NCBI GenBank assembly: GCA_025642065.1
Contig: JAODUP010000071.1
Location: 548,001-612,000, forward strand
DNA: 64,000 nt
Direction of reading: 5' to 3'
From: Paralvinella palmiformis
Taxonomy: Eukaryota > Annelida > Polychaeta > Terebellida > Alvinellidae
The notes beneath the pieces were generated by a model. That model worked only from the letters and a program-made list of their open reading frames with translations. It ran no database searches and was not told the DNA's origin. The translations under genes and the position numbers were made by a program. Shown piece by piece: positions 24,901 through 36,799 of this stretch. Positions within the stretch are counted from its first letter, which is position 1. Every line of letters starts with the position of its first letter.

Positions 24901-27900
24901 TACTTCTGAGCTTCATTAAGGGTGCCTCCATGGTCTAGCGGTAGCATCTTGAACCCCAGATCACTGCCACTGTGTTCGAATCTCAGCGTGGGCATATCTG
25001 AAGGGTGTTTGATCTTTGACTTCGATTCATTACCTTTACAAAAGTGGCCGTAAAACATCAATCATCATCATCATCTAAGCTTCATTAACATATTCAATAG
25101 GAATCTTTTCTATTAGTAAAACCCATGAAAAAAAGTTGATTAAAGGTTCTTTTTGTACAAAAGACAATTATACAACAGATGTCAGTGAAAGAAGCAATTT
25201 GTTTAATTGCTCTTAATTGATGATTTAATTATGAAAATAGGCAACAAGTCATCTTGGGTGATGCTTGGTCCTGTGAAATGCAATGGAATTAGCCACTTAC
25301 AAAATTAGACAACTGAAGCCATATTGAGATAATTTAAATTTTGTTTTATTAATATTCACATGTGAAGGTGCATAATGAAGGCTGGGGTAAGCCGAAATAA
25401 AATTGAATGTAGTGTCTAGATATTCTGCCTGTCACTGTTCTTGTTAGTTCATCTGACATTTGCAGACATAACTTAAAGGAAGTATTTACTGCAGGGACAT
25501 TCTAAAACTTGAAATTGGTTAGAAAGCAAATTTTAAAACTATTTCATGCAGAGCTGGAGAAATCAGATGCCCGGGACAAGTATGTTTTCATGCTGATCAC
25601 CAATCACTTGCCCATTTGGGCAAGTGCCCAGTGTATGTGCTCATGCCTGATGAGGGCTGGTTTTATGTGTGTGCCCCATAGTGGGATGGTGTGTACGTAT
25701 GTTGTGGTTTTGGTTTGATGTGGTGGATCAATGGCTTGTGTCTGCTAAAGGTGGCCATCACATCCAGGGCCACAAGAAGAAAGATTGTGAAGTAATATTT
25801 AATGATTTATGAAATGCTAAGCTTAAGATTATTTTATTAAATTTATTTTGTGAATAAACATTTCTTATCAGCACTTCTCTATTTGTTGATTCGTATTGCA
25901 AATATATGTTAATATGTAGGCAGGTGAAATATAGCAGATTTAAAAATAAAATTTGTGATAATTTTGAATCGGGTGAAAATTTGATGGGGAAGTGAATTTC
26001 AAATCTACTTGCCATGGGGCAACTGAATTGAAAAAATATTTTTCTGGTCCTGTTCATGATATTTCATCTAAAAGGTTACTTCCATGATTGAGTGATTATC
26101 ACTAGCCTTACATGAAAATCTATTTGTCCTGGAAATCTGGGCATCTGATTGTTTTTGGCCCTGAGCATCCTCCACTTTCTGAAGAATTCAGCAGGAACTC
26201 CCCATTAGTAGCTGAATCCTAGAAGCCACACTAACTTGAGTTTTTACTATTTGTTCATAGGCAAACATGATTTTGTCTGTCTTGGTCATTGTCAACACCA
26301 ATAGAACTTTTATTATTTGTGTGTAATCTTCAGAAAGTCAAACAATAGGCAATTTCCGCGATGCATGCACAGTCCACATCTGCTGTGGTTTGTGGGTCAG
26401 TGAAGACATGTAGTAGCATGGAACAAGAAGTTAAATCCCCTAATTGTTTGTACATATATGTTTTGGGGGAATCACAGAACTAAATCGATCTACAAGTTCT
26501 TGAAGCAGTTTCATTTTTATTAAATATAACAGAATTATTTTTACTAGGTAGAAAGTTGACAGCTTATTTTTGCCGGAAAAAAATACATTATTGAAAATAA
26601 ACCATCAAGTTCAGAACTATAATAGACATGTTATCAATATAAGAAACATATTGTTATCTCCATAACTGGTAAAAGAATGCTTTTATCATATGGTTCAGCG
26701 AGCCCAGTGAAACGCCGTCCACAAACGGATGCTTGCTAAGTTGCTTGATGGTGCAGTCGTCGCGGAAATTGTCTATTGATGTTGTCCATAAGATGCAGTC
26801 TTACTAGGTAGTATTGTGATACAACAAAATTACCTAATATATTAAATATGAAAGTGTGGCCAGCAATAAATAATAGATCAGTTGAAACAATAGGAACCAA
26901 GTTGAAAAACAGATCAAGGTCTATTTGAAAAACTTGGATCCGACAAAGTTATAATCTTTTAACAAAATTCTCAATAGGATTGTAATAATGCTCATTTTAT
27001 TTGAGGTAATCCTATTTTTTATGCATAAATTGATGAAACCAATCATATACATTTTGTACAAAGAAAAATCAGCTGTGATTCCATAATCTGGAGCTCACAG
27101 ATAATTTCTTAGGTATGTGCAGAGACAAAACTAGGGACACACCCAGTCATTTTCATGTCTATTTGTTCATGTCAAAGTCAGATAAACATTAGTAGAGTCG
27201 GCATTGTGACCTATTGTGATACAGACAAGCCATACCCTGTTTAGATAACATGTCTGGGATAAAGTTCTTATGTGTCAAATCATACTATAACTTCTGTATA
27301 AGTGAATTAAAGTATTTTCATGATTCAAGTACTTTGTCATTCATTCACTGCTATTTGGGTATGAGGTGTGTATTATCTGGTGAGAGATGGTATTTAATCT
27401 TGTCATTCTGTTGGTGATACAAACATGGTTGGGTTTCTTCCCGGAAGAAAGGTATTTCTTCCCTTCCCATAGGAAGAAATGTTTTTTTACAAGGAAGAAA
27501 ACCTTTATTTTGGGAAGAAAATCCCAACGGTCACAGAGTCTGTAACAACAATCAACTGATCTGGTGATAGTTTAGCACCCTTGCAACTGGGATGTAGAGC
27601 ATATGCTACAAGGTGCTCCAATGTGATGGCTTGGTTTAATCATTTCTCAGCAAATCATGTACTAATGTAACGCATATGCCTCAAGGTGCTCTGTTGTGAT
27701 GGCTTGGTTGAAACGCTTTTTAATAAATCATGTACTAATGTTGGGTAAGAAGTGAGGAACACCAAAATTGGATTGATCTAAGCAGATTAATCAATTAGTC
27801 ATTTAGTGAATCCTGTGATCAGCAGTTTCATGAGGCACACGTTTCCAGGGCAAGAGGCTCGTTAGTTGTTGTCCGTTATATGTCTTTTAGTCATTTTTCA

Positions 27901-29975
27901 TTTGATAAAATCAAGATGAAATTAAAATACACTAGTTAATATTTATTGTAATACTAATAGTTTGATAATTGTTATTTATTGATTAACGATGACTTAATAG
28001 GCAGCGATGTGGGAATTTTGTTCTGACTCTGGCTCTTATTGGGTTGAATACTGTAGAGGATGGCCCAAATTGTTTTTAGGAAATATGACGTGCACATATA
28101 TTGAGGTGCTTCTGAGAACTCCCTGCATGGGTATAATGGCTATGAATAGCATGAAAAATATTGTCAAATCGGAAAATGGCAAATCTAAATTTGGATGATG
28201 ATTTGTACAATTTTGGGGTATCTTTCATTTCTTCCCAAAATGGAAGGGAAGAATCTATTTCTTCCATAATGGAAAAAAACTGTGGTTATTACTGTCCATG
28301 GAAAAAATTTGCCATCCCTGGATACAAATGTTTTGTAATGAATTTTTCATTTATTTATTTGTATGAAAATTAATAACAAAGTTACAAGGTACCCACAGCA
28401 TAGGGAAAATGGCTTGAAATTTTTTAATTGTGAATAATATAGGGAAAACAAGGAATTTTTATGCCTTTGTTCCCAATTTATAGCATATGGGGTGGATGGA
28501 GGCTGTGTTACTATAAAAAGTTCATTCAACATGCAATTTTTGCACACACACATTACAACACATGGAAATTTCTTAAATAAGATGGAAAATACAGTGAATT
28601 TGATTTTTGAGATCCTGTGGTTTAAAATTATCTTTACATTCATAATTAACTGGTTTCCCTAGCTTACAAGATTGCTATTGACTGGTCCATTTTCTGTATT
28701 ATCTTTTTTTTTCTAATATCACAGTGAAATTTGCCAATTAGATATTTTACATAAAAACAGGCAAGTACAACTTGTTCTATCATAAATGTATTAGGATTAG
28801 TTAGCTCATAAATATAAACACCCACCTTTCTACCAAACACAACTCTTTATCACTACCACACTTGGAGATAATGCTGAAAACTGATTCTTGGTTAGATGCT
28901 AACAAAAGGAGGGGATTTCAGATTTGTTATTAATCTATATTTGAGATGTTTCCTGTTGATATGTGGCTAATTGTGTGTCTGTGTTTTTCGATAACAAGGT
29001 AAAATGGCTGGAGCACCTTGTTTAAATTATTATTCAGTAAAACCAGCCTTATGTTGCTTGGATCAGCTTCTTTAGCTGAATCACTCTGTACTATATTCAG
29101 CATATCTGACACTGGTTGGAGTTGAGCATAAAAGTCTGTTTTTGTTTTTTCACATGTAGAAAACACATGCTAACTTTGATTATTATATAACAATTTAATA
29201 TTATAATGCTCATCTACCAATTAATCTTTTTTGATGTTTCAGTGGAGTTTATGCATTATGTTATAGCATCAAAGTCACTGAGAAAGGTAAGTGTAAAATA
29301 CTGATTTTACATCTGTTAATCTTCTCAAGACATTACATGTAGATGTGATTAACAGAAGCCATTGTCCTTATTTCAGGTATTTATCTCAATCAAAGGGATC
29401 TACTATCAAGCTGATATTCTGGATCAGAAAGTGACATGGGTTGTGCCCCACACTGTTGGATATCAGGTAACATCATATTTAATGGAACGCATTTAAAAGA
29501 AATTAATGTTTAACATGTGTGATTAAAAATTTAAAATATTTTAGCTATACACACCTTGAGATGTATTTTGGCTTAAAGTTGATTTTAACTGTTTATTGAA
29601 GGATAATAAAAGTAAATTTCACTATTTGTGATGCAAATATTTATGCTAAAGTAATGATCAGTGCTTTGGAATTGGATTGCCTGTTTATTATGTACTGTTA
29701 TGTTATGTGTTCTTTTTCAGCATCCAAATGAAGTTGACTTTAAGATCATGGTCACTTTTGTGGAATTTTATGTGACTATGCTTGGGTTTGTTAACTTCAG
29801 ACTGTTTCATTCACTTGGCTTGTATTATCCACCCAAGGTTAGATATTGTAATTGGTATTTTGTTATATGCTAATAAATAACATTGTACATGTATGTTTGT
29901 GATGTACATGCCAGTGCAATTTTATATCCTTAAGTAGTAATTTTGAAAGTATTTTAATCTTTCCTAGATACATTG

Positions 29976-30009
<34 letters not shown>

Positions 30010-33000
30010 ATGTGTTAGGGTGCCCATGGCCAGGGAAAACAGGGGAAATTACCCAGAAATACAACCATGCATGGAAAAATAAGGGAATTTGAAAATGAAT
30101 TAAAAATATCAGGAGAATGTCAGAGAATTTCTGTTTGGGGGAAAAATAATGTGTAGTATGGAAATGTTGTGAATGTCGGGTGATAATGTTTAGATTTAGC
30201 AATAATTCTTTACCCTCTTTGTCCTGGTGATACAATTCAAAATTGTTGACACTCTTTTAACATTTGGTGGAATGAATGGTTTCACAGTATACTTTTAATG
30301 GCAATTGGCATTTAAAGTTTGTGCATATTATTTTTGGTTTGAAAAATTACATTAAAAATCACAAATTTAGTTAATATAATCAGATAGTTTTATTTGTACA
30401 TCGGGGTGGAAATTTAATTTTGGATTCTCTGGGAGCACCCTTGCATATGTGATATATACATTTCTGTGTAATTTATATTATTAAACTGTGATTGTGCATC
30501 ATTTATAATATTTCTAGCTCATACTCGGGATGGAACAAAACCATACAGATGATGATGATGATGTTGATAAGGACGATAATTTAGAAAAAGACGATATTGA
30601 AGAGGTATGATATGATAAAATTAGGATAAATGACTTCTACCAGACATGGGGTTAATTCAGTTCCAGAATTGGAATTGATGGTCAATTTGGGAATTGGAAT
30701 TGATTATTTAAAAAAGAATTGGATTTGAGAAAATTGGAATTGAAGCTTCCTACAAAAAAAGTAAATCCACAAATTAATTTACCATATTTACAACGTTAAC
30801 ACTTACATGTGGTGTTACCAATATACTGGAACCATAACGAACTTGAGACTGCTGTATATCTTACCTCAAAATACTGGTATCCCTGTGAGTAGTCTGAAAC
30901 ACTAGCCCGAAGACAAAATCTACTCGTCTCGGGTGTCCAGGCTACCTATTTTTCCGGCCCTGGTGAATAGCTCAGAATATATTTCACTCTGCAGTATTTG
31001 TATAATTGAATCGTACCTGGCTGAAAAAATTATTTGTAGTTAGAATTTTTGTGTATCTGTGCTATGGCAAAAAAGATTAGCTATCAACATGTTAGAGCCA
31101 ATTAGCGTCTGTCCTCATCTTTTTGATGAAGGCTACAACCTATTTCACAGTCACTTCAGTGTTATCAGTGTATATGGGCTTCTTATCTTCATCTTCACTG
31201 TTATCATCTGCCTGCTCTTGATGATTCCAGTTAGCTTTTTCTTGCAGTGACTGGTGTCTTTGTGAGCGACATTAATTTGTTCTACCTCTAGTGACAACCA
31301 TCTGGAATCATCAGTGTTTATTGCCATGACAACCATGTCGTTGTTTGAAAACGCAATTCCATCTGGCTCTGACCTTGTAGTTTTACAATTTATTAGAACT
31401 GCCGATTCACATCAATAATCAGTAATAAATCAATGGGATTATTTAGAACTGATACCAGCCCGTCAAGTTTCCTATCACAGTTGTCAGCCCAGTAACAGTT
31501 TTACTCCCCGTGGATGTTGGGTTTTAATCCATTAAAATGTGTTTGTATTAGCTTTTAGATAACCGATTTATACTGGCATGTTTTGATCGTGTGATAAGTA
31601 TTGATCAAACTATTATTTCAGAGATTGTCAGCATTAACGCAGAGTCTTCAGTCATCAATACAGCAGGAACCAGAAGAAGTAGATATTGATGAGTTCTCTT
31701 CAGAACTGGTAAGTCAGAAATAGCACTAATGCCAGAGGTAGGTAGTTATACAGACCTGGAGAAATACTGAATTTGCACATTTTCCATTTTTATTTGTTCC
31801 CATTTTATATCACTCTCTCAACAAGAAGAACCCAACATTATTCTGTCTTTTAACCTCAGTTTGGAGGTGACAGATCTTAGTTCAAGGCGTATATCTGAAG
31901 CGGAGAAATGCATAAGTAATGGTAGTGGTCAGTCCAGGAAATTTCTCCAGTAAATTGTTTGCTGCCAGTTTGTGATTACTAGCATAGCGATCTTTTATAC
32001 CGTATAATATTATATACCATTATTATAGAACATTATTTATAGGTTTCACCACCAGCATTGTTTTTCTCACATTTTCCAGCCTTTTTGTGATCTCCATTTT
32101 CTATACGGATGTATAAAGAGTATTTTATGGTCATTTGTGATTATGGAAAACAATTCAAAATGGTGACGATATCAGTCACAGTATTTTTCTAGATGATGTC
32201 TAATAGGAAGGTTGTGCAATCTCCAGCTATCATGTGAGGTTTGTGCTCCACGGAGATACGGCAAACATTATTTGATGACCAGACTGAAATTGATTCAATA
32301 GCGAGCAGTGAAAGTGAAGATGGTGTCTTTTTAATTTTGTTATTTGAATGTGACCTGATATGTTATTGACAAAAATAAATCTTACAAAATTTGCATAATT
32401 CATAGCTATACCATTCTCTAAGCTAAATTTTTTTTAGGAAAACCAATTTTTTTTTACAAAATGGCACTAGCTCATTAAAAGTTCCAAATGTTTATGGAAA
32501 CTAAACTGATTTTATCACTAAAATTTGTTGCGTTTTGTTAATTATGTTTGCTGCACAAAAATATAGAAAATCTCGATTAGATCTAGTTTCCTTGGGTATC
32601 ATCATAATTTCAGTGATATTTCCACAATTCCAAACACCATTGGTAAATTGTAACACTCACTTCACTAACGAATCAAAATTCACATCTTCATGCGTGGTCT
32701 ATGGGTAATGGCATGAGGCTTGAAGTAGATAACACCTGGGTGCCAGGTGGGTCAATCTTTTTTCAAACAGGTGAATAATATTCTCTAATATACAGATCTG
32801 TGAATAGCTTATCATATGATCACTTAATCTGGTACCATTTGTCAGTACTTATGTAAATGGAATATTTTGGACTTGTAAACCAATTTATTTTTTGGTGGGT
32901 AAAGAATCTAGGGGATTTAATACTTCTATCTCCATATTTATCTCATAAAACAGACTCTGTTGTGAATAGTGCTGGCTAAGAGCCTAGTGATATGACAACT

Positions 33001-36000
33001 ATTAAATAGATTTTGATACCTACTTTTTCATTCTGCACACTGTCTTTACTTCTTTTGAAGTCAATTTTCATTTCTTTCAAAATATTGGTAAGTTTGTTTA
33101 CAAATAAATTCATCTGAAGGGTGTTTCATCTTTGACTTTGCTCATTACTCTCGGTAAAACATCAATCATCCTATAAATAGATTCTAGCATGTATAACTGA
33201 CTGTCTAATAAATTGATGTTTATATGATTTTCGTTGAGGCTTTTAGCACATTTTATTTTTAGAATGATGATCCTGACCATGTTGAAAAAGCTAAAGTTGA
33301 GCAAGAAAAATTGAATCATTTACAGTCATTGTTTAAAGGTTTGAAGTTCTTTCTTAACCGAGAGGTGCCCAGAGAAACCTTAACATTTATTATCAGGTAA
33401 TAATCTTGGGTTTATTTTTTTATAAACATTCTGAACTGGCGGGAAAACTTTATGATTTAATCACTAAATAACAGTAGTGTTTGTCATGTAGCATGGTTAG
33501 TAATATTTTATGGTAAATTTAGTTTTAGTGATTTCCCTGTTACTATTATTAGGTCATTTGGAGGCCAGGTGTCTTGGGATTCCACAATGGCAGCTGGTTC
33601 CGTCTATCAAGAATCTGATGAATCAATTACACATCACATTGTGGACAGACCTGAGATTAACAAGCAGTATCTGTCCAGGTATTTATGCTCTTTCACATGA
33701 CATGCTCAGTAATTAGTTGGGGCTAAATATGCTATGATTACGGTTAAATACAATGTTGCTAAGAACAAAATAAAATGTAAAGATGTAATTAAATGATGCA
33801 TTAATGTATTTTGAAGATCGTAAAGTATTTTGTTAATAGGTAATGAGTCTGTTTTGTTATCAGATATTATATACAGCCTCAGTGGGTGTTTGACTCTGTC
33901 AATGCTTGTCGGCTGTTGCCAGTTGAAGATTACTTCATGGGTGTTATCCTACCTCCACATCTGTCACCATTTGTGGAAGAAGGACAAGATGATTATATAC
34001 CTCCAGAGAAAAGGAAAATGCTTGATGTATCCGATTCAGGTATAGAAAACATAGTGTTGCTTCACTTTATTTAAAAATTAATCAATTGCTATCAGTCTCA
34101 CTGTATTAGATTCTGGGTTCAGCCAAAGTTATGGTTTATGTAATATATGGCATAAAATTGATACAAATATTATTAGCCTTCTGTGTTTCTAAATTATATG
34201 TAACCTGTGATGAACTTTGTACAGTACTGAATTGTGATGTAGGTTAATTGTAACTCTAATAGCCGCATTGTTTTAACAGGCATTAACAACTCAAGTGAAG
34301 ATGAAGAATCAGAGGAGGAAGAATGCTCCAATGAAGGGAGGGAAGATCTAAAAGAAGGAGATGATGATGAGAATGTTAGTTCTGATGAAGGATCTGACCA
34401 TTTGGAGAAGAAATATGAAGAACGGAGATTGAGAAAAAGGAAACAAGAAGCAGTTGATCATGACGAACCGACTAAGAAAACTAAAAGTGGAAAGGTGTGT
34501 GTGTGTTTTTAAGAAACGTATGTGTGATGGCACTAGCCCAGAGCACCAAGATTCAAACATCCTCTACAACCTATGCTTCCACAAATCTATAAATCAGTAT
34601 GCACATAAATATATGTGTGGGTGACTTGCCAATCACAAGAGGTTTGACACCACGTGTACGATTCAGATATTTTAACAGTGATCCTATCTACATGAATCTC
34701 ACATTTGATTGTCTAATATGTCTCACATTGGTAGGTCATCTAAAACTTTCTATGTTAAAGACTAGTGTCTTTTATAGGCTTTTTGTATCTAGAGTTAGAC
34801 TTGTTTAGCTTTAGGGAAAGGTGTATGTGTCAGTAGGGGATCTTTTTAAGCTGAACTATATGAAAGATGTACAGGTGAATATTTCTGAGTAATATCTCTT
34901 ACTATTGCATTTTTTAATTTTATATTCTTCCTGTTGATATATGTGCATGTTTTACTCGTCCATCTATCTGATAACACATTTATGAATGTTTACCAGAAAT
35001 GATGCTCTTATTTCTTTCAATAAATTTCTCCTCACTTGGTTTTATAAAACTACAGTTTTCTCTGACATAGCCACACCAATATTGTGTAGAGCTCCATGCC
35101 TGCATTCAAGTCTCATTGTTACATGTATCTGTCAATTGGTTCCTGTGATCATCTCGTTTTTTCTAGCTGTGAGCTTTTGACCAGATGTTTTAAGTGTGAC
35201 CAGTGTATTTATTTACTGAGATAAATGAATTGATTAACCTGAAAGATATTGCTGGGTAACAGGGACTAACTGAGCAAACTGGTCAGATAGAAGTTTTGTG
35301 TTGTCGTTTTCTGGCAGCCTTTTTTTTACAATTTATTTTCATCTGTTAAAACGTTAAAATAGTTGATGTATATGACAACCTGACTTATTTTCTGTTTAAA
35401 CATTTCAACACAAAGTGTTAGATAGTCCTTATACTAAATATGTTAATGTCAGGTTTAGATAAACATTGGAGGAGTAAGTGTTAAAATCAATTCTGACAGG
35501 TTTTGCCTTCACTACTTTGTTAGTCATGTGTATGTATGGTTTTATATTACATTGAGATATAAGCTAATATTGGTGTGTGTGCGTGTCCCAATTACGTACA
35601 AAAAGAAATAAAACTCAGTTGGCATTTAATCTGTATATTAACATGAATATTAATACAATATTTTTATCTGATTGCACACACATTATTTGAACAAATTTAT
35701 AAGATGCTATGAAACTTGTGTATCTTGCCTTAGACTGTTAGAGATTACTTAATTTGAACACGTTTTTTATGTGTATATTCCGCTTTGGTGTACATTTCTG
35801 TATATAATGTGTATTCACTTCATGGTGGTATTGTGTATATTTCAGGAAAGGATGTCAGTTAGTTCTGGTGTTGTCGAGAAGGTGAACCTTGAACATAAAC
35901 TGGAGGTGCAAACGAATGAAGAAAGGAAGTTAGCCGAGATGATGATACCAAAGAAAAAGCGGAGACTTTATAAGAAAATAATGTATGCCAAGAAGAAGAA

Positions 36001-36197
36001 GGCTCAGGAGGTAATGTGTTACCAAAAATGTATATGAAATGAAATGTACAAGTGAGAATGAAATAATTTAGTTTGTCTTTTGATTTGTTAATCACTTTAA
36101 ACAATTATTTTAATTCTTATTTTAGGTGAAAAAGCTGACAGAAAAACGAGAAGCTTATGAAAAACAACAGAAACGGCCTAAAAAGAAGCAAAGCTGA
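21972..36197 (+). CDS. PES1: Pescadillo ribosome biogenesis factor 1, 16 exons
   Basis: Exons: 21972-21992, 22475-22554, 22680-22833, 22962-23071, 23253-23380, 29243-29286, 29377-29466, 29721-29837, 30518-30604, 31622-31708, 33263-33396, 33553-33678, 33864-34039, 34280-34494, 35846-36010, 36126-36197. Phases agree and give 601 residues (human 588). Pescadillo works with BOP1 and WDR12 in 60S subunit assembly and rRNA processing in the nucleolus. The conserved N-terminal domain runs from [18 protein letters not shown] to about residue 245 ([44 protein letters not shown]). An acidic stretch (about 249-277) follows, then a BRCT domain (about 330-428, [42 protein letters not shown]). The C-terminus has an acidic tract (exon 14) and a lysine-rich nuclear/nucleolar tail (KKKQS-type). 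The first exon encodes only MVLRHRK; the start is inferred from family length and the lack of another candidate. Intron 5 (5.9 kb) is filled with transposons. Confidence 0.94.
24377..26163. mobile_element. Non-autonomous hAT-like element, about 1.8 kb, in PES1 intron 5
   Basis: The left end is CAGGGTTAAACAAATTTT and the right end read backwards is CAGGGCCAAAAACAATC. A repeated AGCATC(C) directly flanks the pair (24371-24377 and 26164-26170). CAGGG termini suggest hAT, although the flanking repeat is 6-7 rather than 8 bp. Sub-terminal inverted homology is visible: the left segment CAGTTCAGTTGCCCC (about 24399) against the complement at about 26008-26025. No transposase is seen. A SINE at 24921-25076 is nested within it. 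Confidence 0.55.
24921..25076 (+). mobile_element. tRNA-headed SINE, family 1, with perfect target duplication
   Basis: The head GGTGCCTCCATGGTCTAGCG with B-box GTTCGAATCTC leads into GGGCATATCTGAAGGGTGTT and TTTGACTTCGATTCATTACC, ending in CATCAATC(ATC)n. The 11-bp AGCTTCATTAA occurs exactly at 24909-24919 and again at 25078-25088. It is the best-preserved copy of the family here. It can be used to define the consensus. Confidence 0.9.
26343..26778. mobile_element. MITE-like element with 21-bp inverted termini, PES1 intron 5
   Basis: CAATAGGCAATTTCCGCGAT (26343-26362) is mirrored by the complement at about 26758-26778 with only one or two mismatches. The interior of about 390 bp is AT-rich and non-coding. 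I could not identify a flanking target-site duplication, so the family is not assigned. Confidence 0.6.
27424..28320. mobile_element. Non-autonomous hAT-like element, 897 bp, perfect 8-bp duplication
   Basis: The 8-mer GATACAAA flanks the element at 27416-27423 and 28321-28328. The ends are CATGGTTGGGTTTCTTCC at the left and, read inward from the right, CAGGGATGGCAAATTTTT. The CA-GG-GG pattern plus an 8-bp duplication fits hAT. Both ends carry several GGAAGAAA/TTTCTTCC palindromic motifs. The interior contains a tandem duplication (27598-27741). No transposase is encoded. Confidence 0.75.
27598..27741. repeat. Tandem duplication, two units of about 72 bp
   Basis: Both units carry GCATATGC, CAAGGTGCTC, TGTGATGGCTTGGTT and AAATCATGTACTAATGT in the same order. 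It lies inside the hAT-like element at 27424-28320. Confidence 0.85.
29979..30008. repeat. (GT)n microsatellite
   Basis: A run of about 30 bp in PES1 intron 8, directly left of a MITE-like element. Confidence 0.95.
30015..30441. mobile_element. MITE-like element with GGGTGC termini, PES1 intron 8
   Basis: The left end reads TTAGGGTGCCCATGGCC and the right end ends in GGGAGCACCCT, giving short imperfect inverted termini around GGGTGC. Flanking 8-mers TGCATGTG (30007-30014) and TGCATATG (30442-30449) match at seven of eight positions. The inner sequence has AGGGAAAAC/GGGAATTT stretches that also occur around 28390-28480. Support is modest because the termini are short. Confidence 0.45.
30641..30962. 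mobile_element. Dispersed repeat with CAG...CTG ends, PES1 intron 9
   Basis: The left part (CAGACATGGGGTTAATTCAG to CTTACATGTGGTGTTACC and CAATATACTGGAACCA) matches the left part of the element at 43978-45066. The right part (AGACAAAATC, GTCCAGGCTACC, TTTTTCCGGCCCTG) matches the segment ending at 42871. It may be a complete short relative whose two halves occur separately elsewhere. No target duplication was found. Confidence 0.55.
33111..33172 (+). mobile_element. SINE family 1, 3' fragment, PES1 intron 10
   Basis: CTGAAGGGTGTTTCATCTTT, GACTTTGCTCATTACTC and GTAAAACATCAATCATC match the 3' half of the SINE at 24921-25076. The tRNA-like head is missing. Confidence 0.75.
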
Positions 36198-36623
36198 ATC
36201 TGTGATAACTTGAGACTTCGTATCTATAATGGAAAAGAAATAGCAGAAAATAGGAAAGGGTTATGGTCTGATTTTGTTAATGATTGTGGTAGGTACTTCA
36301 TCATAATTGCTTTCAATGACAGACCAAAGAAATGACAAATGGCTATTTTGAAACATATTGCTATCGTTTAATGTTGCATTGTTAATAGCACAGGTTATCC
36401 TGGACAGTTGTTATTTGGTGATATACCACCAGAAGTTTATTCATTTCATAATCGAGTTGTGTTTCAAATTTCAGACCTATTCTTTACTTTCTTCTTTAAA
36501 GTAGTCCAATTAAAAATGGCTCTTCATTGTATGCTTGTTTATATCCTTGTTAATTTGAAGTCTGCAATGCATTTTATTATTACTGCGTTTGGTGAAGATG
36601 TACTTTTCATTTCACTAAAACAA

Positions 36624-36629
36624 AATAAA
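36624..36629 (+). terminator. Candidate PES1 poly(A) signal
   Basis: AATAAA about 430 bp after the PES1 stop, in CAAAATAAAACC. It is the only canonical hexamer I found between the stop and the convergent gene's own signals. Confidence 0.5.
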
Positions 36630-36793
36630 ACCAACTATATGTATCATGTATACCATTTGTTTGTGTTCTCGGTTACATTTGCATTGAAAAGAATGGGGCA
36701 TCACTATCACTGTTAGTAATAATTTCTCTTCATGTCTCCCATCATAAATTGCACATACACTAACAAGGATGGTTAACTGTAAAACAGAAACTC

Positions 36794-36799
36794 TTTATT
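36794..36799 (-). terminator. Candidate distal poly(A) signal of the 11-mer-repeat gene
   Basis: AATAAA on the minus strand (TTTATT on plus), 1.3 kb past the stop of the 858-residue gene. Other minus-strand hexamers lie nearer, for example about 37103-37110 and 37896-37902, so the true site is uncertain. Confidence 0.35.

Noticed and set aside
29954..30235. 93-codon minus-strand open frame with a histidine/threonine run
   Set aside because: The run is the (GT)n microsatellite translated; the rest lies in a MITE-like element.
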